Assembly (NCBI RefSeq): GCF_900115265.1
Contig: NZ_FOVU01000008.1
Coordinates: 62,001 to 126,000 of the forward strand
Length of the DNA: 64,000 bases
Direction: 5' to 3'
Source: Bradyrhizobium sp. Ghvi
GTDB taxonomy: Bacteria; Pseudomonadota; Alphaproteobacteria; Rhizobiales; Xanthobacteraceae
Made by a program: the position numbers and the translations under genes. A model generated the notes under the pieces. That model searched no databases. It was not told where the DNA came from and saw nothing but the letters and a program-made list of their open reading frames with translations. Shown piece after piece: positions 24,731 to 34,151 of the stretch (position 1 is the first letter of the stretch; the number at the start of each line of letters is the position of its first letter).

Positions 24731-25711
24731 ATGAAGCTCCGGGACCCCTCCGAGACGAATCTGCTGGAGCCTCGCCTGCTCCGGCTGTTTGACGCATTGT
24801 TCTCCACGGGCAGCGTCACCAAGGCAGCCGAAAAGCTCGGTCAAAGCCAGCCGACCATTTCGATCTGGCTGGCGCGCCTGCGGAAGGAACTGGACGATCC
24901 GCTCTTCATTCGCTCGGCTGAGGGAATGCTGCCGACTCCGCGCGCCGAGGCGCTCATCGGCACGGCCAGACAAGCGCTGGAGATGCTGCGACGTCTGGCG
25001 GAGCTTCGTTCCGAGTTCGATCCAGCGACTGCAAAGCGGCGCTTCGTCATCTGCATGACGGATGCGAGCCACATCACACTGCTTCCGGCCATGCTCGCCC
25101 ACGTTCGTCGTGTTGCGCCGGGCATCCGTATCGAGGCCGCGCAGATCGGCGGCGATACCCCACGAATGCTGCAGTCTGGCGAGGCCGATCTGGCGCTCGG
25201 CTACATCTCGGACCTCGACGCTGGACACTTCCAACAGTCGCTCTTTCCGCAGGACTGGGTCTGCCTTGCGAACGCAAGACATGCCCGGATCCGTGACCGC
25301 ATCACCGCAAAGGATTTCAGGCGTGAGGCGCACGTCCTCATTCGCTCCGGCACCGGACATCAATTGCTCGCGGACGCGCTTCGGGAGCAGCAGATGCTTC
25401 TCGACGTTGCGCTTGAGCTCCCGGGCTTTTTGGGGCTACCCGCAATCGTCGGGACGACTGACCTGATCGCAACGCTTCCAAGGCACATCGGCGAAACGCT
25501 GGCTCACTATTACGGACTGCGCGTGCTCGATTGCCCACTGGCGATCGCCGATTTTACCGTGAAGCAATATTGGCACGCCCGCTTCCATCACGACCCCGCG
25601 AACCAGTGGTTGCGTGGCCTATGCGGGGAGCTCTTTCAACAGCAGGACGTGCGGGGTCTGCATCGTTCCGCTCGGCCAAGGAAACGAAGGCCACGCGATT
25701 TGCCGTCATAA
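24731..25711 (+). CDS. LysR-family transcriptional regulator
   Basis: 326 aa. N-terminal winged helix (residues 10-68; LFDALFSTGSVTKAAEKLGQSQPTIS in two parts) and a C-terminal periplasmic-binding-like effector domain from about residue 95. I chose ATG 24731; a TTG 12 bp upstream is in frame. It is divergent from the 12-gene operon, the usual arrangement for a LysR activator of a catabolic operon, and probably responds to the pathway substrate or an intermediate. The C-terminal tail is basic (RSARPRKRRPRD), which is somewhat unusual. Confidence 0.9.
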   Translation: MKLRDPSETNLLEPRLLRLFDALFSTGSVTKAAEKLGQSQPTISIWLARLRKELDDPLFIRSAEGMLPTPRAEALIGTARQALEMLRRLAELRSEFDPATAKRRFVICMTDASHITLLPAMLAHVRRVAPGIRIEAAQIGGDTPRMLQSGEADLALGYISDLDAGHFQQSLFPQDWVCLANARHARIRDRITAKDFRREAHVLIRSGTGHQLLADALREQQMLLDVALELPGFLGLPAIVGTTDLIATLPRHIGETLAHYYGLRVLDCPLAIADFTVKQYWHARFHHDPANQWLRGLCGELFQQQDVRGLHRSARPRKRRPRDLPS

Positions 25712-25770
25712 TCGTTGCACTGCCTGATATCTGAACACGCGCTTCGTCAACGCCCTCGCAAACGCCCAGC

Positions 25771-25941
25771 TTTCGCGAAGAGCAGCGCGCCTGGCGCTAT
25801 CTGATCGGGTGGGTCAAGGAAGCCACGGGCCAGACCTCGACTGGCCTCCTGGTGCTCGCAGTGCTGCCCCTGATCGCGGGCATCCTCGCCCTCATCGGCG
25901 GCCACGACAGCAAGCACGAGTTTGCCGAAGAGGGGCGGCAA
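25771..25941 (+). pseudogene. Remnant of an MFS transporter gene, C-terminal end (copy A)
   Basis: After a stop at 25732, the frame reads FREEQRAWRYLIGWVKEATG, then a hydrophobic helix TGLLVLAVLPLIAGILALIGG and the tail HDSKHEFAEE. This is the last transmembrane segment and cytoplasmic tail of an MFS (ACS-type) transporter, with no upstream coding region or start. A second, similar remnant lies at 34152-34220 (43 of 48 bases identical over the core). The rest of the gap 25712-26145 holds no gene. Confidence 0.75.
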
Positions 25942-26145
25942 GCCTTTCCTACATCATCCCGGCACGCCAGCGCCTGTGCCTCGCCGGCTCGGGAGAGATA
26001 TGCAGCCGAACGTTTGCCAGGCCGACAATTCTCGGGTTGGCGACCGTCTCGAGCATCACGATCCGGCGGCTACGCTTGCGCGGCTTGCCACCTCGAGCGC
26101 GCCGCGCTCTACTCGCGGAGTCAGGATTCTGGGAGGAGGCACGAC

Positions 26146-28098
26146 ATGGTACGCCACCGCGCGCTATTGAGCGGACTGATAGTCCTCGCGCTTGCCACGT
26201 CTGCCAAGTCCGAAGTGACCCGCTTCAACGTCCTCGAGCGCACCACATCCGCCCTGCAGGGCCGCAGCTTCGGTGCCGCCGGTCAGGTCGAGAAGATCGC
26301 GGCGAGTGCAACCATTGCGCTCGATCCGGCCAATCCCCGCAATGCTGTGATCGCCGATCTCGAGCGTGCGCCGCGCAATGCGGAGGGCAAGGTCGAGGCC
26401 ACCAGCGACGTCATAATCGTCCGCCCCGCCCATCCGAACGGCATTCTCCTGTTCGAGATCCCGAACCGCGGGCGCCGACTCATTTCGGCTTGGTTCGACG
26501 ACAGCTCGATCAAGGGCAGCGTGCACCTCGAGGAGGCTGATGACGCCGGCCGCGGTTTCCTGCTTGCGCAGGGATATACACTGGTTTGGGCCGGGTGGCA
26601 GGCGGATGCACCTACGGGCCCCGGCCTGTTGGGCATCCGTGTGCCGGTCATCGCCGGACTCACTGAAACCATACGAGAAGAATGGAGCTTCGGCGACAAC
26701 ACCAGCCCGCATCGCGCGACGCTGAGTTATCCGGTCGCCGACCGGGCAAGCGCCCATCTGACGGTGCGCCCCCGCGCCGACGATCCCAGGCAAAATCCAC
26801 CCGAGCTCAAATTCAGCTTCGTCGACGACACCAGCATCGAGATTACACGGCCGCCCGGCATGATTCCGGATGCGCTCTACGAGATGACCTATACGGCGCG
26901 CGATCCAAAGGTGATCGGCATGGGCCTTGCCGCCATTCGCGATGTCGTCTCATTCCTGCGCCGCGAAGGCAGTTCGGCGAATCCGCTCGCGGTCGACGGG
27001 CAGAGCAGCGTCTCGCGCGCAATCGGGCTTGGGATCTCGCAATCGGGCCGGGTGCTCCGTGACGTGCTTTACCATGGCATGAATGAGGACGAAGCCGGGC
27101 GGCTGGTGTTCGAAGCGATGATGCCGATCATCCCCGGCGCGCGGCGCAGCTTCACCAATGACCGCTTCGCCGAGCCCGGCCGCAATCCGGGGCCGGAGTT
27201 CGATCGGCTTTATCCGGTGCTGCGTTTTCCCTTCACCTATGCCGTCACCGAGGATGCCTTCACCGGCCGGCGCGACGGTCTGCTGCTGCGCTGCAGCCTG
27301 ACCAATACCTGTCCGCGCATCATGCAGGTGGATTCAGAGTTCGAGTTCTGGGGCTCAGAAGCGAGCCTGCTCGTCACCGACACGCGCGGGCGCAATCTGG
27401 AGCCACCGCCCGAGGTGCGGCTCTACATGATAGCCGGCATGCCGCACGGCAATGTCGCGAGCGCGGTCGTCACCCGCAAGCCTGCTTGCACGTTGTCGCT
27501 CAATCCAGTGTATGGCGGCCCGGCCTACCGGGCGCTGCTCACGGATCTGCGCGCCTGGATCACCGACGGCGTCGCGCCGCCGGCGAGCCGCTATCCCACG
27601 CTGGCGCAGAATACGCTGGTTGCAGCCGGCGACGTCTATCCGGTGCCGATCCCGGGGCTGTTCTATCGCGCGCAATATGCGCATGCGGAAGCGATCGAGC
27701 AGGCCGCGCCGTTGCCGAAGGTGCATGGCGAGTATCCGCTCTACCTGCCGCGCGCAGGCGCTGACGGCAATGCGCTTGCGGGCATCCGCCTGCCGCTGCT
27801 CGCCGCGCCGCGCGCGACCTATACGGGCTGGAACCCGATCGCCGGCGCCGATGGCGCGCAGACGCTCTGCACCCAGATGGGCGGCACCCTTCCCTTCGCC
27901 GGCTCTCGCACAGAGCGTCTCGCGAATGGCGATCCGCGTCCGTCGATTGAGGAGCTCTATCCCACGCCGGAGTCTTACGTCGCAGCGGTCAAGGCCGCGA
28001 CAGCGCGGATGGTCGATGATCGCCTGCTGCTGCCCGAGGATGCCGCCGATGCGGTCGCTGCCGCACAAGCCGGCACGCTGGCCCGGCTTGCGCCTTGA
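26146..28098 (+). CDS. Secreted alpha/beta-hydrolase domain protein (PF20091-type)
   Basis: 650 aa from ATG 26146, chosen because GGGAGGAGG (26131-26139) lies 6 bp upstream and the resulting N-terminus is a clean signal peptide (ALLSGLIVLALATSAKS). The probable nucleophile serine is in GLGISQSGRVLRDV near residue 300. The large insert-bearing architecture fits the alpha/beta hydrolase family found mostly in alphaproteobacteria, with esterase-like but unassigned function. It stands between a transporter remnant and the Lrp gene, so context gives no substrate. Confidence 0.85.
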   Translation: MVRHRALLSGLIVLALATSAKSEVTRFNVLERTTSALQGRSFGAAGQVEKIAASATIALDPANPRNAVIADLERAPRNAEGKVEATSDVIIVRPAHPNGILLFEIPNRGRRLISAWFDDSSIKGSVHLEEADDAGRGFLLAQGYTLVWAGWQADAPTGPGLLGIRVPVIAGLTETIREEWSFGDNTSPHRATLSYPVADRASAHLTVRPRADDPRQNPPELKFSFVDDTSIEITRPPGMIPDALYEMTYTARDPKVIGMGLAAIRDVVSFLRREGSSANPLAVDGQSSVSRAIGLGISQSGRVLRDVLYHGMNEDEAGRLVFEAMMPIIPGARRSFTNDRFAEPGRNPGPEFDRLYPVLRFPFTYAVTEDAFTGRRDGLLLRCSLTNTCPRIMQVDSEFEFWGSEASLLVTDTRGRNLEPPPEVRLYMIAGMPHGNVASAVVTRKPACTLSLNPVYGGPAYRALLTDLRAWITDGVAPPASRYPTLAQNTLVAAGDVYPVPIPGLFYRAQYAHAEAIEQAAPLPKVHGEYPLYLPRAGADGNALAGIRLPLLAAPRATYTGWNPIAGADGAQTLCTQMGGTLPFAGSRTERLANGDPRPSIEELYPTPESYVAAVKAATARMVDDRLLLPEDAADAVAAAQAGTLARLAP

Positions 28099-28279
28099 TT
28101 GGGCCGATGAGGTGGATGCTGACTGAAACGCAGGGTTTGTATTCTGAAAAAATGCGATGCACTGCGCTATCGACTGCACCGCAGCCCGTTCCCGTTCCAT
28201 CTGCTCGGAGAGGCGTGATTGCAACGGATTCCTGCCGATGCGGCAGGGCGGAGCCGTTGCGATGAAGCGCCACTCCTCG

Positions 28280-28792
28280 CTAGACCTGCACTGAGGTCAG
28301 CTTCTTCAGGCAGCGCAGCGCAAACGATGAGCGGCTGTGGCGGATGCCTGGGATGCGATAGAGCTTTTCGCGCAGGAAACGTTCGTAACCGGCGGTGCTC
28401 TCGACCGCGACCTTCACGACGTAGTCGTAGTCGCCGGTGGTGAGATAGGCTTCGATCACCTCCGGCAAGCTCGTGAGCAATTGGCCGAAACGTTCGAGCA
28501 TCTCCTCGTCGTGGCGATCGAGCGTCAGCTCTATGATGACTGTTTCAGGCAGGCCGAGCTTATCCTGATTGAGCAGCGCGACGTAGCCATCGATATAGCC
28601 CTGCGTCTCCAAACGCTTCAGCCTGTTCCAGCATGGCGTGGTGGAGAGCCCGACTCTCTCGGCGAGTTGCGCCGTCGTCAGGCGCGCATCCTGCTGCAAC
28701 GCGCGCAGGATCTTGCGATCGATCTCGTCGAGCCGAAGCGCATCCTTCCGGGGAGATTTGACCGGCCCTGCGGCACGTTCGACTGGCGCCAT
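28280..28792 (-). CDS. Lrp/AsnC-family regulator, probable BkdR
   Basis: 170 aa. An N-terminal HTH (residues 20-70; LDEIDRKILRALQQDARLTT, LSTTPCWNRLKRLE) is followed by the RAM/ACT-like effector domain (residues 80-165, with the glycine-containing AYLTTGDYDYVVKV turn). It is divergent from the branched-chain 2-oxoacid dehydrogenase operon, the same arrangement as bkdR in Pseudomonas, where the regulator senses branched-chain amino acids. That equivalence is inferred. The 28793-28926 intergenic DNA is AT-rich, fitting Lrp binding. Confidence 0.9.
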   Translation of the reverse strand: MAPVERAAGPVKSPRKDALRLDEIDRKILRALQQDARLTTAQLAERVGLSTTPCWNRLKRLETQGYIDGYVALLNQDKLGLPETVIIELTLDRHDEEMLERFGQLLTSLPEVIEAYLTTGDYDYVVKVAVESTAGYERFLREKLYRIPGIRHSRSSFALRCLKKLTSVQV

Positions 28793-28926
28793 ACCGAGAA
28801 CTCCATTCTGGGCTTATAGTCTGAATGTAGAATATCCATACTGCCAATCCAAGCTGCACCCAGATTAAAGGAACAACAATCCTGACCTTTTCCAGTACGT
28901 TATGCCAGTAAAACGAGACATATGCG

Positions 28927-29193
28927 GTGTTTCTTCTCGAACTCCAGACCAGCGATATGCACGCCGCACTCGGTCGCCTGCTCGACCAGGCGCGCGTTGC
29001 AGGGCTGCGGCTTACTGCCGTCAGCGCACGGGCAGAAGCGAGCGAATGCCGCATCTCGGCTTCCATAGACATTGATGACCGCGACATCGTCGACCGGCTC
29101 GTTCGCCGGGTTGGCGCGTTGTTCTGCATCGATGCGATCGAGGTGAGAGGTGAATGCCAATGCCCGACTCCGACCTCACACATGACACCGTGA
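28927..29193 (+). CDS. Small ACT-domain protein (IlvM-like)
   Basis: 88 aa, starting at GTG 28927, since no in-frame ATG is available after the upstream stop at 28909. Residues 3-77 fit an ACT-like beta-alpha-beta-beta-alpha-beta fold: an initial strand FLLELQTSD, helix ALGRLLDQARVAGLRL, strands with ASECRISASIDI and a second helix DIVDRLVRRVGALF. This resembles the acetolactate synthase II regulatory subunit IlvM. It overlaps the E1alpha start by 40 bp, so it is the lead gene of the operon. A role in sensing a branched-chain amino acid is plausible but not shown. Confidence 0.65.
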   Translation: MFLLELQTSDMHAALGRLLDQARVAGLRLTAVSARAEASECRISASIDIDDRDIVDRLVRRVGALFCIDAIEVRGECQCPTPTSHMTP

Positions 29194-30449
29194 TCCCGCA
29201 GCGCGAGGCAGCTCAATCCACGGAGCCTGCGCCACTGAAGCTGCACGTGCCGGAACCGGCAGTGCGCCCGGGCGGCACGCCCGATTTCTCGAACATCCGC
29301 ATCCCGCGCGCGGGTCAGGTGGATCGTCCCAGCGTCGACGTGGACGCCGAGGCGATACGCGACCTCGCCTTTTCAGTCATCCGCGTGCTCAATCGCGACG
29401 GCGAGGCCGTCGGTCCCTGGGCCGGCCAGCTTAGCGACGACGAATTGCTCGAGGGCCTGCGTCACATGATGACGCTGCGCGCGTTCGACGCGCGGATGCA
29501 GATGGCGCAGCGCCAGGGCAAGACATCGTTCTATATGCAGCATATGGGCGAAGAGGCCGTGAGCTGCGCCTTTCGCAAGGCACTTCTCCCGGGCGACATG
29601 AACTTTCCCACCTACCGCCAGGCGGGCCTCTTGATCGCCGGCGGTTATTCGCTGGTCGAGATGGCCTGCCAGATCTACTCCAACACGCACGATCCCCTGA
29701 AGGGACGCCAACTGCCCGTGATGTATTCCTCCCGGGAGCATGGCTTCTTCTCGATCTCCGGCAATCTTGCCACTCAGTACATCCAGGCGGTCGGCTGGGC
29801 GATGGCATCTGCGATCAAGAACGATACCAAGATCGCAGTCGGCTGGATCGGCGACGGCGCAACCGCCGAATCCGACTTTCATGCCGCGCTGGTGTTCGCC
29901 TCGACCTACCGCGCGCCGGTCGTGCTCAACATCGTCAACAATCAATGGGCCATCTCGACGTTCCAGGGCATCGCGCGCGGCGGCTCCGGCACGTTCGCCG
30001 CGCGCGGCCTCGGCTTCGGCATTCCGGCGCTACGCGTTGACGGCAACGATTACCTCGCGGTCCACGCAGTCGCAAAATGGGCCTGCGAGCGCGCCCGCCG
30101 CAATCTCGGCCCGACCCTGATCGAGCACGTGACCTATCGCGTCGGCGCCCATTCCACCTCGGACGATCCCGCGGGCTATCGGCCGAAGACGGAATCGGAG
30201 GCATGGCCGCTGGGAGACCCCGTGATCAGGCTGAAGAACCATTTGATCGTACGCGGCGCCTGGTCAGAAGAGCGGCAGAAGCAGGCGGAGGCCGAGATCA
30301 TGGACACCGTGATCGCGGCGCAGAAGGAGGCCGAGAGCCACGGCACGCTGCATTCCCCTCAGCATGCCTCGGCGCACGACATGTTCGAAGGCGTGTTCTC
30401 GGAGATGCCGCCGCATCTACGCCGGCAGCGCCAGGAAGCCGGAGTCTGA
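29154..30449 (+). CDS. bkdA1: Branched-chain 2-oxoacid dehydrogenase E1 alpha subunit
   Basis: 431 aa. Thiamine-diphosphate-dependent decarboxylase subunit that acts on 2-oxo acids from Val, Leu and Ile. The TPP motif runs from GWIGDGATAESDF to VNNQWAIST (about residues 223-262), and the phosphorylation-loop-like region YRVGAHSTSDDPAGYRP (near 330) is typical of branched-chain E1alpha rather than pyruvate E1. The N-terminal 60 residues are the extension seen in BkdA1 proteins. It is followed by E1beta after 3 bp. Confidence 0.94.
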   Translation: MPMPDSDLTHDTVIPQREAAQSTEPAPLKLHVPEPAVRPGGTPDFSNIRIPRAGQVDRPSVDVDAEAIRDLAFSVIRVLNRDGEAVGPWAGQLSDDELLEGLRHMMTLRAFDARMQMAQRQGKTSFYMQHMGEEAVSCAFRKALLPGDMNFPTYRQAGLLIAGGYSLVEMACQIYSNTHDPLKGRQLPVMYSSREHGFFSISGNLATQYIQAVGWAMASAIKNDTKIAVGWIGDGATAESDFHAALVFASTYRAPVVLNIVNNQWAISTFQGIARGGSGTFAARGLGFGIPALRVDGNDYLAVHAVAKWACERARRNLGPTLIEHVTYRVGAHSTSDDPAGYRPKTESEAWPLGDPVIRLKNHLIVRGAWSEERQKQAEAEIMDTVIAAQKEAESHGTLHSPQHASAHDMFEGVFSEMPPHLRRQRQEAGV

Positions 30450-30452
30450 GCG

Positions 30453-31466
30453 ATGCCGCGCAAAACCATGATCGAGGCGATCCGCGAGGCCATGGACGTG
30501 ATGATGTCGCGCGACGGTGACGTCGTCGTGTTCGGCGAGGACGTCGGCTATTTTGGCGGCGTATTCCGGGCAACGCAGGGCCTGCAAGCGAAATATGGAA
30601 CGAGCCGCTGCTTCGATACGCCGATCAGCGAGCTCGGTATCGTCGGTATCGCCGTTGGCATGGCAGCCTATGGCTTGAAACCCTGTGTCGAGATCCAGTT
30701 TGCCGATTACATGTATCCGGCCTACGACCAGATCGTCTCGGAAGCCGCGCGGCTGCGCTACCGCTCCAACGGTCAATTCACCTGCCCGCTCGTCGTTCGC
30801 ATGCCCACCGGCGGCGGCATCTTTGGCGGGCAGACTCATAGCCAGAGCCCGGAAGCGCTGTTCACCCATGTCTGCGGTATCAAGACCGTCGTGCCGTCGA
30901 ACCCGCGCGACGCCAAGGGCCTCTTGATTTCTGCCATCGAGGACCCCGATCCCGTGATCTTCCTGGAGCCGAAGCGGCTCTATAACGGCCCGTTCGATGG
31001 CCATCATGACCGGCCGGTGACGCCGTGGTCGAAGCATGATCTTGGTGAGGTCGACGACGGACATTTTGCAATTCCGCTCGGCCGCGCTGCCATCCGCAGG
31101 CAGGGCACGGCCGTCACCATCCTTGCCTACGGCACGATGGTTCACGTCGCCGAGACGGCCGCGGCGGAAACCGGTATCGACGCGGAGATCATCGATCTGC
31201 GTACCTTGCTGCCGCTCGATCTCGATACCATCGAAGCCTCGGTCAGGAAGACCGGACGCTGCGTGATCGTGCACGAGGCAACGCTCACATCCGGCTTCGG
31301 GGCCGAGCTCTGCGCGCTGGTCCAGACGCGATGCTTCTATCATCTGGAGGCACCGATCGTTCGCGTTGCCGGCTGGGATACGCCCTACCCGCATGCGCAG
31401 GAATGGGACTACTTCCCAGGACCGGCGCGGATCGGTCGCGCGCTAATCGAAACGCTGGAGGCTTGA
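30453..31466 (+). CDS. bkdA2: Branched-chain 2-oxoacid dehydrogenase E1 beta subunit
   Basis: 337 aa. Pairs with E1alpha to form the alpha2beta2 decarboxylase. Opening MIEAIREAMDVMMSRD and GEDVGYFGGVF carry the conserved catalytic Glu, and CVEIQFADYMYPAYDQIVSE and VRMPTGGGIFGGQTHSQSPE are E1beta signatures. A C-terminal transketolase domain begins near residue 205. It is separated from the E2 gene by one base. Confidence 0.95.
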   Translation: MPRKTMIEAIREAMDVMMSRDGDVVVFGEDVGYFGGVFRATQGLQAKYGTSRCFDTPISELGIVGIAVGMAAYGLKPCVEIQFADYMYPAYDQIVSEAARLRYRSNGQFTCPLVVRMPTGGGIFGGQTHSQSPEALFTHVCGIKTVVPSNPRDAKGLLISAIEDPDPVIFLEPKRLYNGPFDGHHDRPVTPWSKHDLGEVDDGHFAIPLGRAAIRRQGTAVTILAYGTMVHVAETAAAETGIDAEIIDLRTLLPLDLDTIEASVRKTGRCVIVHEATLTSGFGAELCALVQTRCFYHLEAPIVRVAGWDTPYPHAQEWDYFPGPARIGRALIETLEA

Positions 31467-31467
31467 G

Positions 31468-32739
31468 ATGGCCGAGCGCGTGGTCAGGCTGCCGGACGTC
31501 GGCGAAGGCATCGCCGAAGCCGAGCTCGTGGAATGGCATGTGAAAGTCGGTGACGTCGTCCGGGAGGACGCCGTGCTCGGCGCCGTCATGACCGACAAGG
31601 CGACGGTGGAAATTCCCGCGCCGACGGACGGACGCGTCACCTGGCTCGCCGGCAATGTGGGCGATCTTCTGGCCATCGGTTCGGACTTCGTTCGGCTGGA
31701 GGTCGACGGCAAGGGCGAGCCGGCGAAGGAGCAGGCCAAGCTCGCATCGCACGTGACGGCTGCTGCGGCCAAGAGGTCCGATCCTGTCGCAACCGCGCCG
31801 CGGGCGCCGGCGAGCGAGCCGCCGGACGCGCAGGGCTCGCAGCCCTCCGCCTCGCCCCTTCACCGCGCAGTCGAACGCCCTTTGGCCGCTCCCGCTGTCC
31901 GCCTCCGCGCCCGCGAGGCAGGCGTCGACTTGCGGCAGATTCGCGGTACCGGCCCGGCTGGGCGGATCACTCACGATGATCTCGACGGCTATCTCGCGCG
32001 GGGCCGCACCGGGACGACAGCGAGGCCGCATCCGGCGCAAACTGCGGTCACCGATATCAAGATCGTCGGCTTGCGCCGCAAGATCGCCGAGAAAATGTCG
32101 ATTGCGAACTCCCGCATGCCGCACATCACCTATGTCGAAGAGGTTGATGTCACGGCTCTCGAGGATCTGCGCGCGAAGGTCAACGGCCAGAAGCGGCCGG
32201 GCAAGCCGAAGCTGACATTGCTGCCGTTCCTGATGCGCGCCATGGTACGCGCAATCGCCGAGCTGCCGCATCTCAATGCCCATTTCGACGATGAGGCCGG
32301 GATCGTGCACCAGCACGCCGGCGTTCACATCGGGATAGCCACCCAGACCCCGACCGGTCTGATGGTCCCCGTCGTCCGGCATGCGGAGGCGCGCGATATC
32401 TGGGATTGCGCCACCGAGGTCGCGCGGCTCGCCGAGGCGGCTCGCCACGGCAACGCGACTCGCGACGAACTCACCGGCTCAACGATCACCATCACATCGC
32501 TCGGCGCGCTGGGCGGGCTCGCGACGACGCCCATCATCAATCATCCGGAGGTCGCGATCGTCGGCGTCAACCGGATCGCCATCCGGCCGCACTGGGACGG
32601 CACGGCCTTTGTGCCGCGCCAGATGATGAACCTGTCATCCAGCTTCGACCATCGCGTGATCGACGGCTTCGATGCAGCTCAATTCGTGCAACGCATCAAG
32701 CTATTGCTGGAAACGCCCGCCATGATCTTCATTGACTGA
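31468..32739 (+). CDS. bkdB: Branched-chain 2-oxoacid dehydrogenase E2, lipoamide acyltransferase
   Basis: 423 aa. One lipoyl domain (1-80, lipoylated K44 in VMTDKATVEIP), a linker rich in Ala/Pro/Ser, a peripheral subunit-binding domain (about 133-170, VRLRAREAGVDLRQI, GRITHDDLDGYL) and the catalytic acyltransferase core with the active-site His in SSSFDHRVIDGFDAA near 394. It forms the structural core of the complex and moves acyl groups to CoA. Confidence 0.95.
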   Translation: MAERVVRLPDVGEGIAEAELVEWHVKVGDVVREDAVLGAVMTDKATVEIPAPTDGRVTWLAGNVGDLLAIGSDFVRLEVDGKGEPAKEQAKLASHVTAAAAKRSDPVATAPRAPASEPPDAQGSQPSASPLHRAVERPLAAPAVRLRAREAGVDLRQIRGTGPAGRITHDDLDGYLARGRTGTTARPHPAQTAVTDIKIVGLRRKIAEKMSIANSRMPHITYVEEVDVTALEDLRAKVNGQKRPGKPKLTLLPFLMRAMVRAIAELPHLNAHFDDEAGIVHQHAGVHIGIATQTPTGLMVPVVRHAEARDIWDCATEVARLAEAARHGNATRDELTGSTITITSLGALGGLATTPIINHPEVAIVGVNRIAIRPHWDGTAFVPRQMMNLSSSFDHRVIDGFDAAQFVQRIKLLLETPAMIFID

Positions 32740-32746
32740 TTGAACG

Positions 32747-34144
32747 ATGCCTGAAATCACCTGCAAGCTCCTTGTCATCGGCGCGGGCCCCGGCGGCTAT
32801 ACCTGCGCGATCCGCGCCGGTCAGCTCGGCATAGATACTGTTATCATCGAAGCCGAAAAGCCGGGTGGCACCTGTCTCAATGTCGGCTGCATTCCTTCGA
32901 AAGCCGTGATTCACGCGGCCCACGAGTATGAAACGATTGTCGCTGCAGCCGAGGGTAAGAGCGAGCTCGGAATCTCCAGTACAAAGCCATCGCTCGATTT
33001 CGCCAAGACCATAGCCTGGAAAGACGGCATTATCAGGCGCCTGAACGGCGGCGTGGCCGGCCTCCTGAAGAAAGCAGGCGTCAGGCTCATCGCCGGGCAC
33101 GCTCGCTTTCGCGATGGCAAGTCCATCGAAGTCGAAACGCAATCCGGCCCTCAGATGATCCATGCCGAAACCGTGGTGATCGCGACGGGCTCCGAGCCCG
33201 TCGCGCTTCTGCACATGCCACTCGGAGGCCGAGTGATCTCGTCGACCGAGGCGCTTGCGCTCGCCGAGATTCCGAAGAAGTTGGTCGTGGTCGGCGGCGG
33301 CTATATCGGTTTGGAGCTCGGCACGGCGTTCGCGAAAATGGGCGCGGCCGTCACGGTCGTCGAGGCCGCGCCACGCATTCTGCCGCAATATGATGGCGAG
33401 CTAAGCGCACCGGTCGCCCGGCGCCTGAGCGCGCTAGGAGTCTCTGTTCTGACAAGCGCGAAAGCCAAGGCGCTCGTCGCGGATGGCACCGCGCTCGCGA
33501 TCGAGACCGCCGACGGCCAGCAGACGACGCTGGATGCCGACAAATTTCTGGTTACGGTCGGCCGTAGGCCTGTGACGTCTGGCTTTGGCCTCGAGATTCT
33601 CGATCTCGACAGGAGTGGGCCTTTCATCAGGATCGACGACCGGTGCCGCACGTCGATGCGCGGCATCTACGCGATCGGCGACGTCACGGGAGAGCCGATG
33701 CTGGCCCATCGCGCCATGGCGCAGGGCGAAATGGTCGCAGAGATCGTCGCCGGTCAGCGCCGCGCCTGGGATCGGGTTTCGATCCCGGCGATCTGCTTCA
33801 CGGATCCAGAGATCGTGACCGTCGGCCTGTCACCGAGCGAGTCAAGCGGCAGGGGTTTCGATGTCAAGACGGATCTCTTCCCTTTCAAGGCCAACGGCCG
33901 CGCACTGACGCTGGAGCGCGAGGACGGCTTCATCCGGACCGTTGCGCGGGCCGACAACCATCTTTTGCTTGGTATCCAGGGCGTAGGCGTCGGCATTGCC
34001 GAGCTTTCAGCCGCATTCAGCCTAGCGCTGGAGATGGGCGCGCGGCTCGAGGATATCGCGATGACCATCCACGCGCATCCGACCCAAAGCGAAGCGTTTC
34101 ACGAGGCAGCACTGAAATCGCTTGGACACGCGATTCATTTCTAG
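32747..34144 (+). CDS. lpdV: Dihydrolipoamide dehydrogenase (E3) of the branched-chain complex
   Basis: 465 aa. FAD- and NAD-binding flavoprotein reoxidising lipoamide. FAD-binding GAGPGGYTCAIRAGQLG, redox-active disulfide in GGTCLNVGCIPSKAV (CxxxxC near residues 43-48), NAD-binding GGGYIGLELGTAFAKMG and the C-terminal His-Glu couple in IHAHPTQSEAFHEA are all present. It ends the operon and is followed within 8 bp by an MFS transporter remnant. Confidence 0.95.
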   Translation: MPEITCKLLVIGAGPGGYTCAIRAGQLGIDTVIIEAEKPGGTCLNVGCIPSKAVIHAAHEYETIVAAAEGKSELGISSTKPSLDFAKTIAWKDGIIRRLNGGVAGLLKKAGVRLIAGHARFRDGKSIEVETQSGPQMIHAETVVIATGSEPVALLHMPLGGRVISSTEALALAEIPKKLVVVGGGYIGLELGTAFAKMGAAVTVVEAAPRILPQYDGELSAPVARRLSALGVSVLTSAKAKALVADGTALAIETADGQQTTLDADKFLVTVGRRPVTSGFGLEILDLDRSGPFIRIDDRCRTSMRGIYAIGDVTGEPMLAHRAMAQGEMVAEIVAGQRRAWDRVSIPAICFTDPEIVTVGLSPSESSGRGFDVKTDLFPFKANGRALTLEREDGFIRTVARADNHLLLGIQGVGVGIAELSAAFSLALEMGARLEDIAMTIHAHPTQSEAFHEAALKSLGHAIHF

Positions 34145-34151
34145 AACATCT

